A DNA stretch of 58,545 nt, from positions 250,829 to 309,373 of the forward strand of contig JBBHKE010001627.1 of assembly GCA_037447655.1 (NCBI GenBank), written 5' to 3'. Shown here in pieces: positions 9,707 to 21,587 of the stretch (position 1 is the stretch's first letter; each line of letters begins with the position of its first letter). Made by a program: the position numbers and the translations under genes. The notes beneath the pieces were generated by a model. That model did not search any database. It had not been told where the DNA came from and was given only the letters and a program-made list of their open reading frames with translations. Source of the stretch: Zygnema cylindricum (Eukaryota > Streptophyta > Zygnematophyceae > Zygnematales > Zygnemataceae).

Positions 9707-11294
9707 ACTCCCATCTTTTTCATCTCTCTTAGCTTATCTAGATTTACATGCCCAAACCACTTATGCCACATCATTATATCATGAACACCAGAATAATATA
9801 GTTTTTTCTTTTCATTGCTTAAAATCAGCCTAAACATCCTTTGGCTACCTTTTTCAGCAATGAAATAAATTTCCTCCTCAAAACTAGCAGTAAAGACACC
9901 TTTCTTAGTGCTAGTATCAAAACCCTTATCATCTAAAACAGACGTAGAGATGAGGTTTATGTTCAGCTTAGGAATAAACAATACATCAGAGAATGTAATT
10001 ATGGATGTCTTTGCTTCTACCAACGTTTTCAGATCTATCGATCCTACAATAGTAGTAGTGACTATCCTCCCATCCTTGTACTCAATCTCTACGGTAGGAA
10101 TCTTTCTTATGTTAGTGAACAGGTGTTTATCCCTACACATGTGTATGGAGGCACCTGAATCTACAATTCAGCCTGCTTCACCTTTTAATCCACCGAAAGC
10201 ACATTTATGCTTTCGTGGAATTTCTACCTTGTTTGTCGCTTCCAACTCCTCATCCAATAGGAGCTCATCTTCTTCGTTTTCGGATTCCACGTCATGTACC
10301 TGTGTCACAAGGGCCATTTTCTTTCCTCTCGGGGTTCCACCACTCTAACCCTCCTTTAACCGAAGCTTGGTTAGCTTAGTGCACTCTGCCATATAGTGCC
10401 CTAGTTTCTTACAGAAATGACATAAACCCTTGGGAGCCCTTGGTCGGAACTTGTCGGTCTGATTTTTTTGCTCCCCACCTCTGTAATTTCCGACCAGTCT
10501 CTAGGAATCTTTGTTCCTCTAATCGGTCCCAGCTGCCAAGGCTTGCCCACTTTTTCCTCCCCTTTGGATCTTAATTGTATCCTTCGAACGAAAAACCATT
10601 CCTACCACTGAGTTCCATATCCACCTTGAGTTTTGCAAGTCCTGCTGACGGTTGACTATGTTCTCGAACTCATCAAGTAAATTTATTAGTAGAGAATTAA
10701 CCTTTTCTTTTTAACTAAAATCTTTCCCAGCACTCTATAGTTCCATGAAAACTGTAGCAAGCTCATTGCAAAAATCCAACATCTTCCCCCATTTGTATAC
10801 ATACTATTTAACTTTCTGATCAGCTAACTGTTTTTGCTGAATTGTACCACTTCGTTACATCTTTATGAGAGCCATCTAAAGATCAGATGCCCTTTCTACC
10901 TGCAAATGAGGACATGCAAGTCATTGAGTAAGATGGTAGAGGATGAAGTGCTTTGCCGCTATATTGTTGAAGTCCTAGGTTTCAGTATCATTCTCCTCGT
11001 TCCTCATAATAGGTGACATGAATGCCGAAACAATTGATATTGGTATGGTCGTCTCCTTCTCCTTTTGTTTGTCCACCACCTCTCCTTCCTTTATCTCCTC
11101 TGTTTAAGATGGATCTGCATCTCTAGTGAATCTGCCTTCTGAAACCCTAGAGGTATCCCGAGACTGGAAGGACGCCTCACTTGTCCACTCACTATTCCCC
11201 AAAACCGTTTCTCACATAGAGCTCTTGTCATCATACTTTCCCAGTATATGAAGGTAACTCCATTGAATATGGGCACCGTAGATGGTGGGCCCAT
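9707..11294 (-). pseudogene. Element C gag-protease-pre-integrase remnant
   Basis: On the minus strand: gag start MGPPSTVPIFNG from the PBS ATG (to 11091), decayed capsid (about 10600-11000), a zinc knuckle near 10400 with Cys and His retained (FCKKLGHYMAEC), then protease and pre-integrase. The last part is the longest frame, beginning MCRDKHLFTNIRK at 10140 and containing WHKWFGHVNLDKLREMKK. The protease DSG region near 10150-10170 is altered by substitutions and a shift. The open frame at 9685-10140 reads through the junction into the LTR of B, so its last seven codons are not element C protein. Confidence 0.85.
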
Positions 11295-11298
11295 AACC
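11284..11298 (-). other. Primer-binding site of element C, half-tRNA iMet type
   Basis: The minus strand reads GGTTATGGGCCCACC, identical to the site in unit B although the elements have diverged strongly around it. It directly follows the LTR end. Confidence 0.8.
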
Positions 11299-12338
11299 TA
11301 CAACTCTGAGACCTCCATAAGACCTCAGGGTAGGCAGCTCACACGAAGCCTCTAGGATAACCCTATCCCCTTTGTCTTTGAGCATGAATAACAGCCACCC
11401 TGGCAAACAAAAACTCTGAACACCCTCACCCTTATGAAGGAAAGTCTCCCTTGAGTTGATAGCAAAAAGAATCTCTGATTTTTCTCCTCTAAGCAGTGAG
11501 TTATGGAGGGTCAAAGTTGACCTTTCGTACAGAAGCAATGTGGGAGAGAGGGTCCTATCTACCAAATTCTTCTAAGTCCTATCTCTCTTTTTAACTCTAT
11601 CTATTGACGTACGGCACTAATCATATTACTGTACTGTACAGAAAGGTACAGCTGCCGGTGTACTTTATGTACGGATATTGTACGACAATACCAAAATGTC
11701 GACACATGTCTTTTTTGGATTGGCTTCCGTAATCCTTGGAGATGCCAAAATGTAATGTCATGGTGCCACGTGTTATCCGATGTGGCGGCAACCATAAACC
11801 GCAGAAATCTTCTTCCTCGATCTTGGCATTTTTTTCGGCCGCCGATTGAATGCCGATTTTAATCATAGCCATCATAAGTATTTGCGATGTATTTGTTTCG
11901 CTATAGAAACAAATGCGCGGTACTTATTTATTCTTCGTACTCGTTATCTGTAGTGACTTTATGTATCCCGTATATAGTTTGTCGATAAATGAATTAGCCT
12001 ATATGTTAACGTTTATATATATTAAACCTTATATGGTTAACCACTAATCATAGGCTAAATGGATGAGGCTACCGGCTACCGGCGACATTTTGTATCCATA
12101 GGTACTAGGATTAAAATCTGCAGGCGACAGCTATCCTTTTAGTAAATCAACTACTTTACTACCCTGTCAATCTCTGGACACCATAGGCACCCATGGCACT
12201 AACTTCCTCTCCAATCTTCGCAGTGACTGCAACAAGTGTGGGAGTAGGCGAGAGAAGTTAGAGACACACTGCCTTGGCTTCTTTTTTTGCACTTTATTTT
12301 AGACCTAGAAAATACTAAAAAAACCATCTATTTCTGCA
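11299..12338 (-). repeat. 5' LTR of element C (1040 bp)
   Basis: The minus strand runs from TGCAGAAATA (12338) to GAGTTGTA (11299), so the usual final CA is mutated to TA. It aligns along its length with the family 1 LTR but with many differences. Confidence 0.88.
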
Positions 12339-13200
12339 ATGTTGAGATTCTGAAGAAGTGGCCATACGATCGTTCTATTACAAGACAGGAAGTTAAGGAA
12401 AACAATTCTCTAGATGAGAAAGCAAATCTTAATTACTAAACAAGAAAGAAGATATATTAATTCCACGACAAAATAAGCACTCAGTGCAAAACTAGCAGCA
12501 AAAAAAAAAAAATGGAGAGAATCATTCTGTACATTGATGATTAATTTTCAATGTCAAGCATGAGTACATTTTATATATGTAGGTGACGTAAGTACTATGC
12601 TACTTGTCTTTCACGTAAAGAAACAAACTCGTAACGTGTGAACTACGTAATCAAATCAAAGGTCAAAATTTGCTACGTGAAACATACTCAAAATCTACAA
12701 CAACTTCATTTGCCGTACAATACAAGCAGACGACCACGTTTCACCAAAACTTGATGTCTACGCAAAGTATGCTTGACATCTAAACAAATCTAACTTGAAG
12801 TCTACGCAAATGTATTGTGACATCTTTTCAACAGTGCATGTACCTAACAGGACTCCGATTGATTTATTCTCACGCAACTTTGACAAACTTTGACTTCTGG
12901 TCCTTAGCAAGAAATCGACACAAAATTTTAACACAAGGATGGTGATGCAAGGGGGGGAGGTGTGAGGAAATGGTGGACGGTCAAGGAGAGGGAGAGGGTG
13001 AGCAGTTAGAGATAGAGAGGGGTGTCGGGATAGTAGAGGTAAAAGAGTTACAAGGGGTTTAGATGGTAGGAGGGAGAAATAAGGGAAGCACCTTGAGGGA
13101 AAGGGGAGAGAAAGAGGGATTGATGTGGAGGTAGCTAACTAGTGGACTTGAGAAGGGAGTTAGAGGGTGGGAGGATATATGGGGTGGAGAGAGAGATGTA
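12339..13200. other. Spacer without recognised gene
   Basis: AT-rich DNA, becoming purine-rich (GA) after about 12940. No open frame with recognisable content was found. Confidence 0.6.
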
Positions 13201-13402
13201 ACACAAAATCCTCACACGTGTGAATGAAAGAGAGAGCGAAAGAGAGAGAGAGTTATGGAGAAATTCATCTTTATGACGATGAAGTATGTCAAGGCTGTGA
13301 GAGCAATAGTGGGCAGGATTGAGATAGAAGGAAGAGAGAGAGAGGGCGAGAGAGAAGAGGAGAGGAGAGGGTTGGGAGAGATAGAGGAGAGAATCGGGTT
13401 GA

Positions 13403-13531
<129 letters not shown>

Positions 13532-13559
13532 AATACGTTCGGTCTCTTGCATCCATTGT

Positions 13560-14195
13560 AATTTGTCCCCTTGTGGGAGAGATGGCCGCCATGGCCATCA
13601 AGATCGTCAGTGTGGCCACCATGGCAGCCATGGATTTTCAGATGTCACGTCACGTCAGTGGCGTCACCCTACTTATAAATATGGTGGATGATTTAAGATA
13701 TTTCAGCGAAAAAGTAAAATAAAGAGGAAGAAAGAAAGGAGATAAGAAGGTTGGGTGACTCAAAGACGAGGTACACCTGAGGACGACTTTTTCATTTCCC
13801 TTTTTCTCTTTTTTTTTGTTTTAGTTTGTACTTTTATTTTGTTTCTTTTCTTTTCCCTGGTTTTTTGTCTCTTCGTTTTTTTTTTGTTTGTCTTTTTTTT
13901 TTCCTAGACATGTTTTTTTTTTTTTGTCTTTTCGTATTATAGGAGTCCTCATGTTTTTTGTTGACACGTGCAGGCTCCTCAAGTCTGAGAACGGTTATTC
14001 CCAAGGTTTCTCAATTGGTTGGCCGATTTATGGCCGTACGATTTGAATCTGAAGCGTCGTTAACTGTCCAATCTTTGTTACGACTATGAAACAACGGCTG
14101 TCAGGCTCTGATTGGTCACAAGAAGTAAACGATTTTTCTTTTCCTTTCTTTCATTTTCTTCGTCACGTCGCCACGTTCAGTGCACAATCGGAATA
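13560..14195. other. Spacer with T-rich tract
   Basis: Contains a strongly T-rich stretch at about 13795-13960. No gene was recognised. Confidence 0.55.
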
Positions 14196-14197
14196 TA

Positions 14198-14396
14198 CAC
14201 TGTGAATCGTTATTAGCCTTATGTACGCTTTATCGACACCCCAAAATTTTGACATTGATACCTTAAATATAATAAATGATACTTTTTAAGGACGTGGACC
14301 ATAATCTGCCACGTCTCCTGGCACTAAATTAGAATGAATGACGCTAATTTTTTCTTTACTCTAATAATTTCTTTACGCTAATAATGATTCAAGTTG
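14198..14396. mobile_element. MITE, family M1, copy 1 (199 bp)
   Basis: Imperfect terminal inverted repeats (left CACTGTGAATCGTTATTAG, right reverse complement CAACTTGAATCATTATTAG), flanked by TA on both sides. A second copy of exactly the same length lies at 24390-24588 with the interior clearly conserved. The TA target and lack of coding content suggest a Tc1/mariner-type non-autonomous element, but the superfamily is inferred. Confidence 0.8.
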
Positions 14397-14883
14397 TAGT
14401 GTATGGTGTACTATCTCGCTATACAAAATGTATGGTACTCCCATAAACCTCGAATCCCCTCTCACGCGTTTCGACCCGCGACACACGATTATCGCCCATC
14501 TTGGGAATCCAACAATTTGTGACGTCATGGAAATCTATTTGTACACGTTACATGATCCATTTCTATAAAACAGTCATTGAGTATCGAATATTCAAAACTC
14601 CCTGTCATACCGCCAACTCTTTAGACAAGCCGACAAGTCAAGAAACGTACGGCCTTTCACCGACCTATTTTGAAAATTGTTGGCTAAAGTACATCTAAAA
14701 CTTACAAATTCGTCATTTTGTGGTCACGCTCCCAAGGTCAAAACCATAGATGTCCTATTTGTACGGATTTGGATTTTTTTCCGATTATTATGTAGTATTT
14801 GCTTGTTTCGTACAATTCGTAAAACTCGTACATCACATAATGAACAATACTGTACGAACATTAAAAAAAAAATGTTGCGTCAT

Positions 14884-15080
14884 TTGCGCGCGCGTATTAT
14901 TATCTGAGCGGTGAGCCGCGGAATTTATGGCGTCTCGCACGCGTATTTTTATTTGAGTGGTGAGTCGCAAAATTTATGGCGTCTCGCACGCGTATTTTTA
15001 TCTCAGCGACGAGCCCCGAAATTTATGGCGTCTTGCACGCGTATTTTTATCTAAGCAACGAGTCGCGAAATTTATGGCGT
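14884..15080 (+). repeat. Minisatellite, about 4 x 49 bp
   Basis: The unit includes GCACGCGTATTTTTATCT, a GAGC/GAGT GAG segment and AAATTTATGGCGTCTCG, repeated about four times with point changes. A partial further copy appears near 15118. An open frame through it (14957-15259) has repeated peptide segments and is not considered a gene. Confidence 0.88.
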
Positions 15081-15269
15081 CTCCAATGGCGGCTTCCTTG
15101 AGCCATTTTGCTTCATTTGCACGCGCGTATTTTCATCTATCCTCCAATCCGTCTTCAAAAGGAAGCCGCCGTTGGAAACGCCGTAAATCTCGGCGCTCGC
15201 CGCTATTTCGTTGCATTTATCAGTTTTTTTACGGTATTGAATATTTAATTTTTTATTAGTACTTGTTAA

Positions 15270-15880
15270 AAAAATACGAATTTTACCTACGAATTTTAAA
15301 AGTTTGATAATGTTTTATGGGCACGGAATTTTATATTCGTTAGTTTACTCCGTGCATTTTATGCGCATAGGACATCTATGGTCAAAACCCGATTGCTGGT
15401 TAGAAAGGACAATAAAGTACATCCTTGCAAGCCCGGCTACAATGCTTGTATACTTGGTCCGGTTGGGTTTGATAAGGAGGCCAGCCATACGGTTCGGATG
15501 GAACCAAAATAGATACTTGCGAATGAATCCTAGCCGTTGGATTATTCTGGTTAAACTTTGTCGTTTAAACTCAGCGAGTTTTTTTAATCCGTATATACAA
15601 CAAATTAAACTGTGGCCCCATCTTCCCTGGTGAACTTGGGCGCGGTACAAAAATTATTCTTTTAGGAGGAACCCATAGTTTTTCAAACCGAATCTTACTC
15701 ATGATTCAATCGCGCGAATTATACGTAAGGCATTCAAAGATTTAAAAAAATAGTTAAAATAGTTAATGATTATGTATCCATACTATGCCGTACATGTAAA
15801 AAAATTCCCTACGATCGTACAGAATTCAAACTTACCGCGACAAATGCTATAACACTGCAACGTCTCTTTTCGTAAAAGTC
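15270..15880. other. AT-rich spacer
   Basis: No gene was recognised. Open frames here are short and have no family features. Confidence 0.5.
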
Positions 15881-15889
15881 TGGACATTT

Positions 15890-16135
15890 TCGGCAAAATT
15901 TCGTACATTTCCGTAAAATTCAGTACATTTAAGGTGAAATCTTGTACATTTCCTTAAAATTCCGTACATTTCCCGTAAAATTTTTGTTCAGTTTACTGGA
16001 TAAAAAGTTATAAGAAGCGCAGCGTATCTTTTCGTCAAAGTCCGTATATTTCTTTAAAAGAGTGTACATTTCCCCTAAAATACCGTACATTTCCATAAAT
16101 TTTCCGTTCATTCCCGTAAATTTTCCGTCAGTTTA
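15890..16135 (+). repeat. Degenerate minisatellite, unit about 20 bp
   Basis: Roughly ten diverged repeats of a unit like GTACATTTCCGTAAAATTC, with an unrelated piece of about 50 bp in the middle. Confidence 0.8.
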
Positions 16136-16436
16136 ACAAACAAGAAGTACTCTGCGTTTTTAATCGGAAAAAAATGAAAAAATTGCACGATTTTAACACC
16201 AGCGGAGGAACCGCAATTAAGCGTAAAGTGCGGTACTTTATTGAATTTAGTACGAATTTCGTTCAATTTCGTAAAATGATTTTGATATGTTTTTATAACT
16301 ATATTTTGATGTGTTTTTTTTAATCATATTTTTGCTGGGCTTTATTATTATTACTTTTATTATTATTGTTACTTTGTTTTTCTTTGTTTTTTTTTGTCAC
16401 TTCGTCTTTCTTTTCCTTTTAGTTTTTCTTATTTTT

Positions 16437-16991
16437 TGTTAAGTCAAAGTTTGTAATCGGCCGTCGCGGTCTGTTGCGCGATCGGCTAATTTGTCATTTT
16501 CAGTCAAAGTTGTTGTCGGCCGTCGTGGTCTATCGCGCGGCTGGCTAATTTGTCGTTACGTTAAGTTAGTGGTCCAGGGTGGTTTTATTTAGTCGTGTAG
16601 TGGATTGTAGTTTTGTGGTTTCGCGGAGATTCAGTTTGACGACAACAAGTTTATCTTTTCTGTGTACAGTATGTAGGTTCGTTTTGTCTTTAGTTGGTTT
16701 TGATTGTACGTGTGAGTTGTACCGGAAGTTCTTTGTGTTTCGCTGTTGACACGTTTTCACTTGTACGCACTTAGTGCGCACTATATGATTTGGGTTGATT
16801 TGTAGTTTGAAGTAGTGACGTCACAATAAATGAACTATATACTGCAGCTTAGAGGGAGTAGGAGATAAATCTTTTATGGGAGAAAATGTTTATGAAATAT
16901 ATTGGCTTTTGTGGACAGTTCGTTCTCGTGTGAATTATGTGTATGCTTCCGCTGTAGTCTTGCACCTTGATTTTTGTGTGAGATCCTATCA
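16437..16991 (+). repeat. 5' LTR of element H (555 bp)
   Basis: Runs from TGTTAAGTCA to GATCCTATCA. Its first 120 bp contain a diverged tandem duplication of about 60 bp (units starting GTCAAAGTT near 16443 and 16503), which accounts for most of the length difference from the 3' LTR. Confidence 0.85.
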
Positions 16992-16993
16992 AG

Positions 16994-17005
16994 TGGTATC
17001 GGAGC
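16994..17005 (+). other. Primer-binding site of element H, tRNA-iMet 3'-end type
   Basis: TGGTATCGGAGC lies two bases after the LTR and differs by one base from the usual plant copia site TGGTATCAGAGC, complementary to the 3' end of initiator tRNA-Met. Confidence 0.9.
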
Positions 17006-18300
17006 CCGTGTGCTTCTTTGAGGTGTAGAAGGGTGGCTAGATTGGCCGCCATGGGGAGAAAGAAGAAAAATACCCTTCTCCTTGTTGTTTTTGAAGATTT
17101 AGTTTCGTGCGTACGCGACATTTCATGCGTACGTGAGGTTTCGTGCGTACTCGACGCGATTTGTAATGCGTGAGTACTAACTGAATTTAATGTGGAAGCT
17201 GGAATGGATTTGCGGATTGGGGGAGTAATGGTAGGAATTGTTTTTAAGCGTACGGAATCAAATTTGAGTGACGCGAATCAAATTATGGAGAGTACGATTT
17301 GCGTAATGTGAAATGGACGACGGATCGCGAAGCGATCCGATGTAATCGATTTTGAAATGTTTTTGTAAAAGTCTGTCGCCCGTACGAAACATAATGTGAG
17401 AGGCGCACTTATGAAAAAGACGCGGTTTCGGTACGGAAAAGATTTGGAAAGTACGATTTCATTTCGGCAAGTGGTTCGCGCTATTTTTGGATGTACTATC
17501 AAGTGGGTCGTACGTATGTGATGACGGGTTACTACGTGGACTTATCGACAAGTGACTAAGCAAGTTGTCACTTATGACGCGGATTTGTGGATGCGTCGGA
17601 TGTACTATCAAGAGTAACATTGTTTTGTCTTTTACATCATTATAAATTAGTGTTGATTATGATGTTTATTTTTAAGTGATCAATTAGGGTTTTGATAGTG
17701 TAATTTGTGTGTGTACGATGTCGTATTTGCAGACAAGTGTACGCTTACGATTGCTTGACTTTCAGGTGTACGCTTACGATTAGTTTGATTTAATGACAGT
17801 TACGTAATTTACGTTGGTTATTTTGACACTTAGTGATTTGTTAACAGCTCACAAGTGTATATATAGATTTGAGCTTCATTAGAATAATTAATCAATGCTG
17901 GTTAGTAAAGTGGGGACCGAAGATGTAGACTTTTAGGGTTGCCGATTAGGTCATGCACTTTGAATGATATAATGATTATACTTTGATTATACTCTTGTTT
18001 ATGTGTGATGCATTTGTGTGTTATTATTTATTTATGTTTTTATATATGTTTGATATGCATTGTTTATGCATTTGTCCTAGGGTTTGTTTATGTCGATTAT
18101 TCCATCAAACCTTAGATATTGTCATAGGGTTTATTTATGTTGATTATTCCATGAAACCCTAAATGTTGTTGTATGTTAAATGGAGGATGCATTTCAAATG
18201 ATTGTTCGTCGACCTATTTTTGCTTAGCTTTTTGCATGATAGTTTGGGTGGCTTCTGCGGTCTATTTTAGACCAAAGAACAACACTCCTTTGATGCCTTC
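17006..18300 (+). other. Untranslated leader of element H
   Basis: About 1.3 kb between PBS and the first gag-like coding, rich in short CGTACG/GTACG motifs and without a credible open frame. Such length is unusual for copia leaders and could include unrelated insertions. Confidence 0.6.
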
Positions 18301-18345
18301 TCTGATATTTCCGCAACCTCCGGATCCATCCGAATCATCTTTCGG

Positions 18346-19764
18346 ATCTGGAAGTAGAAACTCCATTTGCTTTCACTGGCAAAACTTTTGAGGAGACCGT
18401 TCGGATCGATCCAGTCTGTCAAAAAGAGGAGAATGAGGGGAAAAAGAAGGAGGAAGATGACGCGATAGGAGTTCGTCTCCAAAAACTGATGGATGGTCTT
18501 TTCCATTATGTGGATCAGCGGATCTCCGAGGCAAACCGTGTTACTAGATCTCCACTATTCGGAGATCGGATTCCGGATCAAAGCATTGGCGATACGAAGG
18601 AGGTGAAGGAGATGAGGAGGAGACGAGAGAATTGATTCGAAAGGGAAAACTTCCCATCGATGATGATTCTGATCTTGACGATTGGAGTGATGGGGCCGAA
18701 CCGGTTGAATCTATGTCCGGTAAGATTGTCATCTTCAATGGGACAAATTATCAATCGTGGAAGAAATATATAAAATATCAATTTAAATTGAAACGGCTTT
18801 GGAAGGTGGTAAAAGGGGTGGACAAGATGCCTACCTCGGATCGGAGAGCTTATCGTGTGTGGACGAAGAAAAATCTTTCCACTATCAGCGGTTTATTTCA
18901 ATCATGTAGCACTTCTATACATGATCTATTCCTTACCAGAAGATTTGCCTATGATTGTTGGGTTGCTCTTAAGAATCACTTCGAAAAGAGTCTTCAAAAT
19001 AAGGGGCAACCTATTAATACCGATTATACCTCCTTTAAGGTTAAGTCGAGTGAGTCGATCGATGAAGCCGCGAAGAGATTCAACATTATTATCGAGCAAC
19101 TCGCAAACTCGGAGAAGTTCATCAATGTGAGTGATAAGGCACCGGTCTTCAACCATGCCTTACCGGAGAAAATGATACATCTAAGAGACATTCTTTTATC
19201 GAGGGATTCAAATACTTTGGAGTCGATTATCACTTTCCTCAAATCCACCAAGGCAAATCGTCCGAGTTCATCGAAGGGACCCCAACCGACCGGTTCCCTC
19301 AATGCGACGAAACCAGAAATGCCCGATCTCAATTTTCTTTGGGGAAGAAGAGGTAGAAAAGGTGGAAATCCGAGAGGAAGAGGGGGAAGAGGACACGAAA
19401 GGGCTAGGAGATCTCCTTCCCAACCCGGATATTCAGATGTAACCAATATTTCTTGCTTTCAGTGCGGCAAACTTGGTCACATGGCGGCTTCTTGCCCGGA
19501 TTAGGAGCGTCAATGCCATTTTTGCGGGAAATGGGGCGATATTAGCCCCCAATATTATTCAAAGGCTGAAAATGGAGGAGCCAGGGGTAGAGGAAACGGC
19601 GGCGGTAGAGGAGACGGCGGCGGTCAATACGGTGGACGCGGTGGCGGTCGTCTTGGCGGCTGCGGTGGTCGTGGAGGCCGCCATAGAAGAGGAGGAGGAC
19701 ACTTTATGGGTGATGATTACTTTGAGGGAGGCGACAAGCGCAAATATTTTTCGCCCTTAACCTG
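18346..19764 (+). pseudogene. Element H gag with zinc knuckle and glycine/arginine-rich tail
   Basis: A lysine/glutamate-rich N-terminal part (about 18346-18636) precedes, in another frame, the main frame 18632-19504: Gag domain (IVIFNGTNYQSWKKYI near residue 31, then SIDEAAKRFNIIIEQLANSE) and a CCHC knuckle CFQCGKLGHMAASC at its end. A TAG after the knuckle (19502-19504) is followed in the same frame by a second, degenerate knuckle (CHFCGKWGD, later Cys lost) and about 45 residues of GGR/RGG repeats to about 19690. The role would be particle formation and RNA binding. Confidence 0.82.
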
Positions 19765-19776
19765 TCGCTTGATCTT

Positions 19777-20172
19777 TTGGCAGGTTCTACGTTACACGAA
19801 AAAGAGTGGATTATTGACTCAGGATCATCAAATCACGTTTGTACCAACACTTCATTCTTTGACGATTTTCGCGAACTCACGGTACCAAAACAAATCATTG
19901 TCGCAAGTGGACAAGTGATTTCGATAAGTACCGTGGGTACTGTACGGTTGGATTTACCAAGTTTGGACTCACATGGGGTAGAAAAAGTTACGCAAACTCA
20001 GTTAACTAATGTTTTGTACTTACGTGAAGGTTTAGTGAACCTTTTACGTATACCACAGATTCAACAAGCAGGCGACAGTGTACTTTCGTACGGAGATTCC
20101 ACAATAAAAATTGTACGATCTGATGGTGTACAACTAGGTGAAGGAGAGGTCACGGATTTTATGCATAGTTGA
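19777..20172 (+). pseudogene. Element H protease
   Basis: Copia retropepsin with WIIDSGSSNHVC (catalytic Asp in DSG) at about residues 11-22 and the downstream LTNVLYL and NLLRIPQIQ blocks normal for this domain. The frame ends at a TGA before the pre-integrase domain, so it is separated from integrase. Confidence 0.85.
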
Positions 20173-20252
20173 CTAAAATGGCGTAGGCTGAAATCCCAAC
20201 CAAATTCTAATGGCATTATTTCGTAAATTTCCGAATTGAAAGTGATCTAACC

Positions 20253-21545
20253 TTGTGGCACCATCGAATGTGTCACACATCAGAGACGGGTTTACGACGG
20301 ATGATTAAAAATAGAAGCGTTAGGGGATTAGACTTGGTGAGGGGAGAGAAAATTAACGGATGTGAGGGGTTTAGTAAGGGGAGACAAATTAGAAAGCCGC
20401 ATCCGGCTAAGGATCCGATGCATCAATCTAGGCATCCGCTTGATCTAATGCATATAGATTTATGTGGGGACGTGAAACTGGAGACGATTGGTGGAAACAA
20501 ATATATTATGGTGGTGGTGAACGACTTCTCTCGCTTCACATGGGTAATATTACTTAAACACAAATCCGAAGCATTTTTACGCTTTCAAGAGTGGCATGTG
20601 ATGGCCGAAAGGCAATGTGAGAGAAAGTTAAAATCTATTAGATCGGATAATGGAGGGAAATTTCTTGCTTTTGATCCTTCTTGTAAAGAGTGGGGAATTT
20701 CTCATCAATATACTGCATCTTACTCACCAGAATCTAATGGCGTTGCCGAGAGAAAAAATCGTACTCTTCAAAAAATGGTACGATCCATGGTACATGGATC
20801 GGGGAGGTGTATTCATTTATAGGGCGATGCAATTTTAACGGCAAATTATGTTTGCAGTCGGCGAATTATATCGGTTTCGGGTGATACAACTCTGTATGAG
20901 TTGTGGTATGAGCAAAAGCCTACTCTACACCACATTCAGATTTGGGGATGTCGTGCGTCGGTTTATATTCAAGCACCAAAGAGGAAGGGTAAGTTTGCAT
21001 CGAGGAGTTGGAGTGGTTATTTCGTTGGATATAGTAAAGAAGGGAGTCTTTATCGAGTTTATGATCCGATTCGAAATATCATTGAGGAATCAAGAAATGT
21101 GGATTTTCACGAAGACTTATTATCCACAATCTCTCGATTGGCTAAGCGAAATTCTAATCTTGACTTTCATGAAGAATTTGAAATCGGTGATCTTAATGAC
21201 ATTGAAGGTTCGGATTCGGAAATTGAGCCGGAATCCACCTCCAATGTTAAGAGGGGGAAAGGTAAAATTGTGGAGAATGTTCATTTTGGTAACATTGGTG
21301 GGGGTTTGCAAAGCGAAAATTCCCGAATGTCTTCGGACACGATGAAATCTTCGTCTTCTAAATCAAGTGAACCCAATATTATTGAAAAGGAACCGGCAAA
21401 GGAGGAGAAAAAAATTGAGCCCAGGAGGAGTATGCGGGAAATTAGGGGTAAGAAACCGGCTCGCCTTTCTTTTTATGGTAAGGGGAATGTGGAGAATTCG
21501 TATTATTTTATTTCTGCGGAGAGGGAGGATGACTTTCTTTTATAG
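20253..21545 (+). pseudogene. Element H integrase
   Basis: Frame 20253-20822 holds a HHCC-like head (WHHRMCH; the second Cys of the CxxC pair is missing in CEGF) and the catalytic core: HIDLCG with the first Asp, RSDNGGKF with the second, and PESNGVAERKNRT with the Glu. A frameshift near 20800-20900 then leads to the C-terminal part (20901-21545), which has a GYSKEGSLYRVYDP block and an acidic, serine-rich linker towards RT. The catalytic triad is present but the frame and the zinc head are damaged. Confidence 0.87.
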
Positions 21546-21587
21546 CAATCATTATGTGAAAATAAGCCGGGCGATCCGCAATCGTAT

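Larger units (their letters stand above)
9707..12338 (-). mobile_element. Ty1/copia family 1, element C, inverted and interrupted by the A/B array
   Basis: It is a diverged relative of A/B on the minus strand: 5' LTR (11299-12338), primer-binding site (11284-11298), gag, zinc knuckle, protease and pre-integrase. It breaks off at 9707 inside LREMKKMG(V), exactly where unit B's LTR ends. The rest of C should lie left of unit A, outside the window. C has many more stops than A/B and is older. The base pairs beyond its LTR (12339-12343, atgtt) are the expected target duplication. Confidence 0.92.

Noticed and set aside
9700-9710. Inverted A/B versus C arrangement as a palindromic duplication
   Set aside because: C is far more diverged than A is from B, and the joint is at the exact LTR end, which fits insertion of A/B into C.
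14884-15080. Regular 49-bp repeats suggesting a CRISPR array
   Set aside because: The whole unit is repeated with drift. There are no invariant repeats with unique spacers, and the context is plant nuclear DNA.
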